Assembly (NCBI GenBank): GCA_951217055.1
Contig: OX578281.1
Location: 58,964,043-59,028,042, forward strand
From: Gerris lacustris
Taxonomy: Eukaryota > Arthropoda > Insecta > Hemiptera > Gerridae
Reading direction: 5' to 3'
Length of the DNA: 64,000 bases
The translations under genes and the position numbers were made by a program. Positions within the stretch are counted from its first letter, which is position 1. Each line of letters starts with the position of its first letter. The notes under the pieces are model-generated. The model did not search any database. It saw nothing but the letters and a program-made list of their open reading frames with translations, and was not told the DNA's origin. Below are positions 1 to 10,093 of this stretch, piece by piece.

Positions 1-764
1 TTATTTTTTCTGTATTTATAATTTAAATCCAACAATAGTAGATAAAGTACGGTACGCAACTCGTGCGAAAACAGCATTTTGCATTGCTCTTGTGGTGCAA
101 ACTCCACACTCGCATGCAAAATGCTACTTTCCGCACTCGACGCGTAATGTACTATTAAGTGGAACTTTGGCTTACATATGACTCTGTTTACAAACGATTC
201 AATTTACGAACAGAGTTTCTGTTTACAAACAGGCTTTTAAAGAAGAAGTAGGAAATTAAAATGATAAAGGGTTATTTCCATGGTCACTAAACAGATTAAT
301 AAGAAATCTAATTAGTTTTACAGTAGATTCTACATGTAATTTTTATTAGTGCTAAATTAAGTTAAATGTTTTACGGTAAATTGAATACCTTGATTGATCA
401 AATTCATTTTTTAGGGGGTAAGAACATTTCATCACACATGAGATAGACTATAAATAATAGTAAAATGCCGCCGATAACAGAAATCTTTAAATGGTGTTGT
501 GCAGGAAAATCAACAGGTTGGTAGACAACCAAGAATAAAACTATGAAGATGAACAGATTCAGAGTGAAAGCTCTGTCTCAACTCTTACACTGATTGTTTT
601 GAACTGAAGATGACCACTAGTTGTTCAAAGTCTTTGTACAATGACAGAGCCACATGATTGAAACCAACCCCCTTTAACTTAAGTTATTGACGCACACTTA
701 AATATTATGACTGACGGACAGACATACTGGGTCCTGTTTGAGTCTAGTAAAATTACAAATAGTA
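1..764. other. intergenic, no gene seen
   Basis: No reading frame with coding character, no splice-linked exons and no recognised element were seen here. The sequence is AT-rich and unique-looking at this depth of reading. Confidence 0.5.
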
Positions 765-910
765 GAAGTAGTAATAAGGTCCTAGTACTAGACAGGTAGG
801 ACAAACTACTTGTTTGAACATAAGAATTAGGGCTTAATTTAGGCCCATTTCACTAGCCCGTAGCAGAGAGTTGCAGCCACTTAACACATCATACCTCTGT
901 ACAATGTACC
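765..910 (-). repeat. SINE-like dispersed repeat, family 3, fragment
   Basis: The reverse complement of this stretch resembles 51130-51262. Shared blocks include 'aggtatgatgtgt', 'gctgcaactctct' and 'gtttgtcctacc', followed by a short ACT-rich tail. Two diverged copies in opposite orientation mark it as a dispersed element. The promoter-like head is not visible in this copy, so it is probably 5' truncated. Confidence 0.45.
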
Positions 911-1357
911 GCTGAAGAAGGCCCCACTGGCTCTTATAATTTCAAACAAGTAAGTAAGTTTAGCTATAAAAAGCTCTCACCAGGTTATGAGGTGAAGTCC
1001 TAGTTATCCCTTCTCCTTAGAGAATGGATCCTAATATTAAAATAACCCCAAAAGGACCCTACTAATAAAATGATAAATGTTTCAGCTCAGGTGTGCTTTC
1101 AAACCAGTTCATTAAAAGGGTAATTATTATAGAGCTTAGTGTCTAATAAATATTTTTTGGAGGAACTTATTATTTATTTTATTGTTTCTTTCTTTAAATA
1201 ATAATTAGATATTAGGAATGTTCCTTAACAGCAAGTTAGATATTAGGGGTTTTCCTATTAATTTCTAAAATTAACTATTAGTTAAAATTAGAATTATATA
1301 TGCAGCATTGCACCACAATATAGCAGTCATAAACTGAACTTTTGATTTGATATATTA

Positions 1358-1363
<6 letters not shown>

Positions 1364-1434
<71 letters not shown>
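1364..1434. repeat. (AT)n microsatellite
   Basis: An uninterrupted run of alternating T and A. It produces an open frame of Tyr-Ile repeats on the minus strand that is not a gene. Confidence 0.95.
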
Positions 1435-1438
<4 letters not shown>

Positions 1439-3149
1439 ATTTTTGAAATCACTGAGAATTCACAAGACATACTATTAAAGGCTATAGTAGTAAAAAATAT
1501 AAATAAATAACATTTAATAATAAAATATGTACAATTTAAAAAGGATAAGATAATAACAGACTTCTGTTCTTGATTTAATTTATTAATTTTATAGTTAACA
1601 TTCACAAGTTTATTAAAAAAAAAAAAAAAAAAAAAATTAAAAAATGACTTACTTAGTCCTGTTTAAAAGAGTTTCAGTCTTACGAAGGAATCAATCTTGA
1701 AGGAAACACATTGACATTGGAAAAACATTCGTTCAGCTCGTTCTTAACATGAGCTTAACAACTGCATGGTAATTTCATGTCAGACATAGTTACAGCAGAT
1801 TATAAAGACAAATGCATTTATGCTCTAGCACAGCCAAAAACTTGATAAAAAAAACAAAAAGAGACATCTAAAGATGAAAAAACACTACCTAAACGTCATG
1901 AGAGCTCATGTACTGACATAGGCCCTTACTGCGACCTTACACACCACACTGAAGTCACATCACATCTTTGACAAAGTGAAGCCACCTCACGTTTATAACA
2001 TCACTTCTTAGACAGCGTGTACTCAAGTGACGTAGTGTGTTTTCACCTTAAGACCTACATGAAACCTACGTCTCTAACTCATTATAATGTATCATTATCA
2101 TGAGATTTACTCATGATGTCATTTGTTAGCAAAAGTTTCTACAATATATATAAGTTCTATAAGTTTTATGTGTTACAATTGATATTGACGGTGAAACTAA
2201 TAATAACACATTCCTACATGGATATTTTGTGCTTGTGGTAGTGCCAATTTTAAAGTACTCTCATATATATATATTAATAGTCCCCAACCTCCATTTTTGT
2301 GTATCATTTTATTTTTTTTTTTATTTTTATTGAAATAGGGGGGGAGGGGACCCCAACGTTGAACATTATCGATAGAGACAGATGTAGATGACTATGTCTA
2401 TTATCTATAAAACAGATGTAGATGATAGATAAAAATTATCTATAAAGACAAATGGTTAGTTGTCGAAACTAATAGATGAGTCATTTAAATCAACTCCCAC
2501 CTCCTTTCATCCTTGATTTTAGCAGACTGATTCCATTATTCATTATATAAGATCGATGAATATAAAAACAGCATACTTATATATTTACACAACAACATAA
2601 ACATCAATAATTCGTTTAAGAGTATTATAAATTGCCAACCGAATAATTATCCCAACATAGCTCGGAAGTAGGCATTGTTTCCATAGCTTGATTAGCTTAC
2701 AGAGTGCATGCATCTCACATAACTCCTCCTCTTAGCAACTGATCATTCGCTTGTCTCCAAGATCACACTCCGTTATCTGGATTCTGTATAACACTAGTTA
2801 GAAACTTACTAAAAAAATATATACAAATTATAGATATCCATAGTAAAAGCAATTTTTTTTTTCTTTTTTTCAGTAATAGAGTGAGTCTTAGACAGATAAA
2901 CATTTGTACACACAAATTTCAACGTTTGTTCATATTTTGATAATTGCATTATTTAATAAATTACTGGGCTATTATAGCACATCAGTATTTAATTTAAGGA
3001 TTAGAATTTCAAGGCACCAATTGCCATAAATTTTAACTTTCTTAATTAAATTATTATATAATATTGTATACTAAGTAATAAATATAAATGAGGATATAAA
3101 TAATTATATGTACAACTTTGTACACACACATCCATTTGTAATATATAAT
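1435..3149. other. intergenic, no gene seen
   Basis: AT-rich with a poly-A run near 1613-1636 and a G tract near 2338-2348. Short imperfect repeats of 'acagatgtagatga' lie near 2378-2440. No exon or element could be supported. Confidence 0.5.
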
Positions 3150-3151
3150 AT

Positions 3152-3162
3152 TATATATATAT

Positions 3163-3249
<87 letters not shown>
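3152..3249. repeat. (AT)n microsatellite
   Basis: A long alternating TA run with one short interruption ('aaatataa'). The minus-strand Tyr-Ile frame across it is an artefact. Confidence 0.95.
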
Positions 3250-3251
<2 letters not shown>

Positions 3252-3998
3252 GTATAATTTAAATCATATAGTAATACAATAAATTTGAGCAACTAACTCA
3301 TCTTAATATAGAAAATAAAATAAATAATGTTGGCTTGAGTTTCATAGAAAATAGTCCCTAAATAGTCTCAAATCTAAAGATAAATCCTTCTTGATCCCTG
3401 AAGGAAAAAGTTCAGACTTAGCTAAAAATAAAAAAAATTAATTAAATGATGTTTTAAAAAAGTTGTGTGTTTCCGAGTCAATCATTGCAACTTTATATTG
3501 TGTTTTTAGTGGAAGACCACGTCATTATGGGATGTGAAATCCAACCGTCTTCAGAGATGTTGACAATTTCAACTCTAAGAGTCAAACTGATACAGCCCAG
3601 GTATCAGGCATCCCTGGGAATATTCAATACAATCTTAAACTAAGAAATGGGGTATAAATATGAGGCTTATTTCTCCTGTATTCAGTTCTAATTGCTGTTT
3701 CTAATTAACATTGTAACTCTCAAAATCACTAAAGATACTTCTTTGGAAGAAAAAACAGTGGACTTGACATACCTCGAGGCAAGTTCTTTACTTGAATCCG
3801 GCCTACGTACCAGATTAATATCTAATCTCTTGATTCATACTAGAATCAATTCAGTAGAAGATATTTTAACTATTAAATTCGTTTGACAATACATACCTCA
3901 ATTTTATAACATTAATTGTTCAGAGTGAATGAGGTAACATATTTCACTTGCCCAGCTCAAACGGATCGTTAGTACCTAATCGAAGGTTTTCATCCTGG
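3250..3998. other. intergenic, no gene seen
   Basis: A weak plus-strand open frame at 3692-3886 has no supporting splice sites or motifs. Nothing else is recognised. Confidence 0.4.
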
Positions 3999-4234
3999 TT
4001 AGTAGGTGTCTTTGAGGTAGATGGTGGAGTGGAGAGCCCGTTCGAAGACTGGGTCCGGGAGATGGTCGAGAGTGGGGGCGAGAGTTCCCATGAAGAGAGT
4101 GTCTTTGGGTGTAGCGGGATGGTCGCCGCTGCACAACGATCTCAGCATTCTGATAGCAGCACGTTTGGACCTTTGCGACCCTTCTTCGCTTTGTAGCCAC
4201 CACTTTTCCACCGTCCTGGCATTCTTTTCTGCAC
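3999..4234 (-). CDS. possible terminal exon of an unidentified gene, BESS-like end
   Basis: This is a GC-rich patch in AT-rich surroundings. On the minus strand a candidate acceptor ('catcatcag') precedes an open frame of 78 codons ending at the stop at 3999-4001. It has a helical segment 'WWLQSEEGSQRSKRAAIRML', then 'DTLFMGTLAPTLDHLPDPVF', whose spacing of F..(S/T)L.P.L..L recalls the BESS motif that ends many insect MADF transcription factors. No MADF domain or upstream exon was found nearby. The plus strand is also open across the same patch (3948-4196), so the strand is not settled. It could be a real last exon, a retrocopy or an exon of a neighbour outside the window. Function unknown. 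Confidence 0.3.
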
Positions 4235-4260
4235 CTGATGATGGTGGACAAGAAAAATAA

Positions 4261-5089
4261 AGTCTAAATTAACACCTTTACCATCCTCTTGTCAACAATA
4301 AAAACTTTTAAATCAACATCTCATTTTCAATTGGTTTTTATACTTGGAATTTGAGGATGTTAGATGTCTGGAGTACACTAAGACACATTTATAACTACAG
4401 AAATCCCTTTGATATCCACAGTAAAATATACAACAGAAGTGTCATGAAAAGTGCCCCAATAACCACTTAAGAAAAAGCCGTCAACTTGTGATAACAAAGA
4501 GGTTCCTTTAAGCTTGTAAATCATCTGAGAAAAGCCAAAAACACAACCATCCGTTATCTACAGACAACTGTAGAACTTAACCCCTGAGGATCTCAAGGGA
4601 TTACTGTAAACATAATGTGCAAGTAGAATCAAAACTACCAGATAATATAACAACTACATCCACCATCACCATTATTATAACCTGACCTCTACAAATAACC
4701 TTCCCCGACTATGACACTACTTTTTTTCTACTTTCTTAATATGGCCAAAATCGGGGAGGTCTGTAAACAGAACAACTGTACATGAAACTTGTCCCGATAA
4801 AGATATTAGTTTTTTACAGGATGAGGCAATTATATCTTTATACATCTACTTAATGTTATAATTTGAATTAACTATATCTCATCTATATTGCAAATTGAAC
4901 CAAAAGTGTCATTAGAGTGGTTTCAGGTAAGAGGAATACAACAGGGCTATACTGTTCTACATAATTATGTGTATCTTACATAATACACGGCTTTTAAATT
5001 ATACATAATTACGGCATTCTATTAAGAAATAGACGGCTGGCAATTATTTCTACACAGCATATAAATAGAGGGGCTCTCAGTAACTAAGA
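4261..5089. other. intergenic, no gene seen
   Basis: AT-rich sequence without open frames of interest, splice-linked exons or recognised repeats. Confidence 0.5.
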
Positions 5090-5345
5090 TAGGAAAACAG
5101 TTGGCTCATCCATCAATAAAGTTAACAGTTTTAGGCAACTGCAATGAGTGACCACAGATCTGGGGCGGGAGGAGGGTCAATTCCAGGACAAGGTGCAAGC
5201 CTGGTAAACACCTCGCTGGTTGTGTTTGCCATTGTAAGGTTTACACAGCTGACGGAGCGAGATACTAACTCCATGTCATCCATTACGTATATATAAGCCC
5301 TTTGGCAGGCTTAGTTTTGTGTTCCACAGAGTTAGTAAGTTAGTT
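5090..5345 (+). mobile_element. tRNA-derived SINE-like repeat, family 2, copy 1
   Basis: Resembles 13684-13975 over its whole length, same orientation. Shared blocks: 'cagatctg', the B-box-like 'tcaattccag', 'ttgtgtttgcca', 'aaggttta', 'ccttggcaggc' (here 'ctttggcaggc') and 'acagagttagt'. The RNA polymerase III B-box-like block near the head and the repeated occurrence suggest a SINE. Target duplications were not identified. Confidence 0.55.
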
Positions 5346-5819
5346 TTAGCACATAAATAGTAAATTGTTCCTTCAACGAGAATCTTTCTTCAGTACTATT
5401 GTGCACTGCTATGAACTGGTCTGGCAGAGTATTCTATTGTGTCCAGAAGTTCATAAAAGCCTCTAGAGAATATATTACATAAAAACTACTGTCATTTTTA
5501 TACATATTTTCTACTCCAGGTGGTTGATTGAACCCGAAGGTTGAAGTTTTAAACTGGAATACAGGTAGGTGGCTGCATTGAGCAAACCTGATAATTTTCC
5601 TGTACAGGACAGGAAGATCTTGTTAATACAGGACAGGAGGGGGATCTTCACACATTCACTTGATATGACCATCATTGTAAAACATATCTCAGCTCCTTGG
5701 CATTTCACCCAGCACCAGATATTTCGGTAAATTACCTTGGTTCCAGGCAAGAGTTTCCGAGTAGGCTAAGTACTCGGTTACACTGTTCCCTTATATTGTT
5801 ATTCAACCCTTTGAGATCT

Positions 5820-6052
5820 GTAAATGGAGATCTCCAAACAAACAAAAAAAAAAAAAAAAAAAATGCCTAGGGGCCTATAAGCAGAGATCTCCATGGATGA
5901 AATCAGTGCCCGGGGGCCTGTAAGCGGAGATCTGCGTGGAGGAAAACAGTGCCTGGGGACCTGAAAGCGGAGATCTCCGAGGAGGAAAACAGTGGCTGAG
6001 GACCTGAAAGCGGAGATCTGCGTGGAGGAAAACAGTGCCTGGGGGCCAGTAA
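5820..6052. repeat. 43-bp tandem repeat
   Basis: The block 'gcggagatct' recurs at 5881 (as gcagagatct), 5924, 5967 and 6010, exactly 43 bp apart each time. A degenerate first unit at about 5824 is separated by a poly-A insertion. Each unit continues as 'gaggaaaacagtg' and 'cctg'. It makes spurious open frames on both strands. A GTAAGT sequence follows the last unit at about 6050, but no exon is otherwise supported. Confidence 0.85.
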
Positions 6053-6476
6053 GTAATTTTCCTTGCATGGACACACAGTTCTGTTTACTAAAAATGATAT
6101 TCAGCGCTTTCTAGTAGTTGTCCGAGGTACTATGAGCCTTCTAAAAGAGTCTTATAAATAGAGCTATGTATCTAAAGGAAATAAAAGGGATATAGTTATG
6201 AAGCTATAGTTACAGTCTAGCTTTAGAAACTTTTAGGCCTCACTATTTAAGTTAAATCTTCTACACTTTTCGTCACAATAACATAGTTATTTTTTTATTT
6301 AGTTTTTTATAATTGTGACTATATACTGGTAATTATTACTAAATGAAATGTTTTTTTTGTTTTTTTCTAAAAGATATAGTATTATTTACATAATTTTTTT
6401 TTTATTAATTACGTGATATTTTTATTTCTCAATATTCATATTTTATGTTAAATAAACTTGAAAATAAATATATATT

Positions 6477-6683
6477 ATAACCAAAAAATAATAAAACTAA
6501 AATATCCTTGCTTTGGGTGGACAATAAAAAGTACCAAACTCAACCAAAAAGTGTAAAATATCTCCTGAAGGCAAATCTCAAATCACTTTTACCCGCGGTA
6601 TATTTTATACAATTTTTGATCACTTTGGTACTTTTTATTATCTACCCAAACCCCAAATTTTTTAGTTTTATTATTATTTGGTT
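6477..6683. repeat. foldback inverted repeat
   Basis: Arms 6477-6562 and 6597-6683 are inverted copies. Both contain 'aataataaaactaaaa', 'tttgggt' and 'aataaaaagtaccaaa' when read from the outer ends. The spacer is about 35 bp, so the sequence can form a long hairpin. It is probably a foldback MITE; no target duplication was identified. Confidence 0.65.
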
Positions 6684-7570
6684 GTAAATTGTTAATTTTA
6701 ATAGTTTTTAAAAAAAAAAAAAAAGTATAAGTAAATATCATTATAACCATTTCAGAAAAAAAATTACAATTATAAAGAATGATAGGCATAATGGTTTTTG
6801 TTATTATGAAGCAAATTGTGGAAGATATAACGTAAATAGTGAGGTGGGCCAAAAGTAGGATAGTTTGATGCATGGTAGAAAATGAGTCCGACCCTGGGGT
6901 TCATCACTGAAAAATAGACTTTGTCCCCAGCACATTTATTCAAAAACAACAGTCAGTCCTCAAGGGGTTTTAAACAGACTACATTTACATAATTTGGAAT
7001 CAACATCAGTTATCACGTAAATTTCTAAAATTATACTTCAACATCAAGAAATTAGTCATAAAAACACCACTTTTTAGATATATGGTAAATAGATAAGACA
7101 AATATGAAGAAATAGGTATAATAGAATTAAGGAGAATAGGGTTTACCAAAGCGGTGACTGATCTTCCGAAAGATTACTTTTCGACCCAACGAATTGATCC
7201 CGTGTGGTGATCTCAGATATAATTTTGTGATGTACACTTAAGTTCTGGTATTAAATTAATGTTTTTTTAAAAAATGCAATCCTCTTCTAATACGGCTGTG
7301 TATCAAGTATTTCACCTGCATTTTGTCTGAAGCTAGATGTGAATGTTTGTGTTTCAAGAATTCTTTAAAGAACAAAATTTTCCATTGAGATCCTGAGTAT
7401 TCTGATTGGGAATCCGTAATGTACAAGGGATGATAAAAAAAATATAAGTACTAATTGAAATATATATGTTAATTAGATGTCAAGGTAGTTATTGACACAA
7501 TTTAAGTATACCCAGTGTATCTACATATTTACAATGGTGAAGGTTGTGATCGAGGGGTCAGGACGCCCCG
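6684..7570. other. intergenic, no gene seen
   Basis: AT-rich, with no supported gene or repeat. Confidence 0.45.
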
Positions 7571-7893
7571 GTTAGTAGAGTTTCAAGTTAGTTTTGAGGT
7601 GGGGGGGTATGGAAAAGCCGGTCAGGTGGGGAAGGGGCCCGTCCGCTCTAAGACAGACGGTAAAAATATAAAAAAAATGAAATGAGTTGAGTACCTCTAC
7701 GACCCTGCCGGCTATTGCTCCTCCCTTCTTTGCCGACACTCTGAAAACAACCAAACATTCGAATCACTCCATCCCGTATCAAAATAACAGTTTGCCCAAG
7801 CTAAGCCTACCCCCACCACTCACTACCGTCTCCTCCTCAAACACATTGGAAATCAACGATAATCAGTCCCATCTGAAGCCTGATCTTGTTTAA
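7571..7893. other. GC-rich patch with possible exon(s), strand unsettled
   Basis: This stretch is distinctly richer in G and C than its flanks and open on both strands. On the plus strand a 68-codon Ser/Thr/Pro-rich frame runs from 7687 to the stop at 7891-7893. On the minus strand a 46-bp segment lies between an acceptor ('gttgttttcag', exon from about 7742) and a donor ('gag|gtactc'). A second acceptor ('ccgtctgtcttag') follows, and the two join in an open frame. Neither reading has a recognised motif. This could be the end of a neighbouring gene or a leftover of an element. Confidence 0.25.
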
Positions 7894-8248
7894 TTAATCA
7901 AGATCTTATTTCATCAATTAAAATTATATTTATACTTGTTCAGTTTCTAAGAAACTGAACAAGGAGGATACACTAACAACAGACAATCAGTTGATTTCAG
8001 ATTTTCCAGAATTTATTCATGAGAAATAAACTCCAAAGACCAAATTTATTAGTTTATAGTCAAAAAAAGATTGAATTTTCATGCCATCAGATGCTTTCTC
8101 TCTACATATAGTAATTATATAAATTATGGGAAAGTAAAAACCTCCAAATCACACTAGTTTCCACCTTTTTATGTGGTCATCATCAATAAATTTGTTAATG
8201 ATGAGTTGGATGAGGTTAAAAATGATGACCAAAAACTACTGGTTGTTA

Positions 8249-8279
8249 GGGGTAAGGGGTAAGGGGTTAGGGTAAGGGT
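8249..8279 (+). repeat. G-run tract with G-quadruplex potential
   Basis: Five runs of three or four G separated by TAA or TTA (beginning 'ggggtaaggggtaagggg'). The four-run pattern fits the usual intramolecular G-quadruplex rule. It also resembles degenerate telomere-like repeats, although the arthropod telomere unit is TTAGG. Confidence 0.6.
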
Positions 8280-8678
8280 CTGTAATAAACCTGTGCATCT
8301 TTTTTTAATTTCCTTATATATTATGTGATGGATTTACAAGTTTTGCAGTTCTTTGAACCCAAAGAGTAGTTTTTTTAAAAAAAACAAAAAAACTCTGTCG
8401 TCTCAACTAATTGGTCGATTTTAATGAAATTAGGCATACAGGTTCACTCTAAATTTAGGGGAACTATCCCCCTCCCCCCCAAAAAATGTGAATTTATATT
8501 TTAAACTATTAATTTAAAAAAATAAAAAATAAATAATTACAATTGGCGAGAAACACTGAACGAAGAAATAATATAAATAAGAAAGTTTAGAACGAGTTGC
8601 ATCGGGCAGATGTTTTTGAATATAAACTCATAAATTACGCTCTTTAGATTATATTTCCCATGATTTTAGTTTATATAG

Positions 8679-9811
8679 GGTCATTCAAAAAGGACGCTCT
8701 TTTTAAAAATGCAATAACTCAGTCAAAATTGATCTAAAATTCAATTTTTTTTATTTATTTATAATCTGTACGAACTGCGACTTAATGCTGAAAAATTTAC
8801 ATCAAGCAAAGGTCCACCTCTATAGTTCATGGCAGTCATCAGTTTAATTTCAGTGACCTATTTTGCCATTTACCTGTTGAATTCCCCTCAGAAGCTATTT
8901 TGTCAACAAGTGACCCCTTTTTTCAATTTTCATCAACAACCTCCTTATTGTCGATGCTGCAAGGACATCTATGGCAACGGCCATAGATTGGGCTGAGTTT
9001 CCAGGCAGCCTCTGCATAGTTTTACCTGTATTTTGACCGGCGTAGTGTCATTTCAGAGACTTGCACTTTGAAAAGTTTGTTTGTCTGATGATAACTGGCA
9101 GAAAAATTTATCGATTTGAACGAAATTTGGCAATCAGGTGAATCTTAGCATTTGTGATAATTGTATAGTTCTTAGAAATTTCATACTAAGTATTTTCAAG
9201 ATGGTGGCCAATATGGCAGACCACTAAAAAATTGTTTTTAATCAGAATGGCATGTCGTACATCATTTTGAAAATATTTAAGAGTAGGAAAAGAATGTGTA
9301 ATTCTTAAAATTTCACAACTAATATTTTCAAAATGGTGGCCAATATGGTGGACGACTAAAAAAATTTTTTTAGACAGCATGACATGTTATATTATATGTT
9401 TATTTAAAGATCTGAAGAGTAGGAAAAGATTAAGTAACTATTATTACCAAATTTTCATGTTTTGAATGAGAGATGAAATGAGTGTTGAAAGAAAAGGTAC
9501 CATGTTATATTCCAGTTTAAAGCTCTTAGGAATATGTAAATTTTTCCCTGAAAAATATTTCATGGTAGCCTCATTGAAAACAAACAGCACTATTCCACGC
9601 GAGTTCTTTATGCACCGCATCACTAGTGTAATGGGTTTTAAAATGGACCGTGGCTCAATACTGAGCGTTTCCATGGCACTAAATTCAAAAACCGTCTAAC
9701 TATCTTCTAATCACAGTAATAACAGATTACCAAAATGATAATGACTATGCTGCCAACCTTAAAACCAAAAATTCTCGCATTTTTAAAAAAAATATCCTTT
9801 TTGAATGACCC
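8679..9811. mobile_element. 1.1-kb TIR element flanked by TATA
   Basis: The ends are inverted copies: 'gggtcattcaaaaagga' at 8679, with its complement ending at 9811, followed inward by 'tttttaaaaatgc' on both sides. Both ends are bordered by TATA. Inside, a segment of about 130 bp is present twice ('aaatttca' ... 'ttcaagatggtggccaatatgg' near 9175 and 9308 with small changes). A 76-codon open frame at 9466-9699 has no recognised motif. A related segment lies inverted at 53515-53800. It looks like a non-autonomous DNA transposon. It lies just downstream of the 10.1-20.3 kb minus-strand gene. Confidence 0.6.
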
Positions 9812-9826
9812 TATAGTAACAAAATA

Positions 9827-9832
9827 TTTATT
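9827..9832 (-). terminator. candidate polyadenylation signal
   Basis: AATAAA on the minus strand about 260 bp past the stop codon of the NRF1-like gene (stop at 10094-10096). It is the nearest canonical signal, but AT-rich sequence makes chance matches likely. Confidence 0.3.
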
Positions 9833-10093
9833 ATTTACTCACACACACACACACACATTAATTATAATAAATCAGCATAAAAAATAAGATTACGGTAAGA
9901 CTACTTCAGTAGTCCCGACTTCCTGAGCTCATGAAGTAGTATTCCTTTGCCGGTACTACCCTTAGGTATAATGAAAGCACTGGTCCCGGTGTAAAAAAAA
10001 CCATCAGTTTAAACAGTGGTTCATAACTTCAATTATATAACAATTTAAAAATCAGATTTTTAAAAACAATCATTCTATCATATTGAAACTTAA

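Noticed and set aside
1327..1605. Open frame with a long Tyr-Ile repeat
   Set aside because: It is a translation of the AT microsatellite; the flanks have no coding character. The same applies to 3104-3292.
5820..6074. Minus-strand 91-codon repeat protein
   Set aside because: The frame follows the 43-bp repeat and a poly-A run; 43 is not a multiple of three, so the protein repeat is not maintained.
8249..8279. True telomeric repeat array
   Set aside because: Too short and irregular, and not the TTAGG unit expected for most insects.
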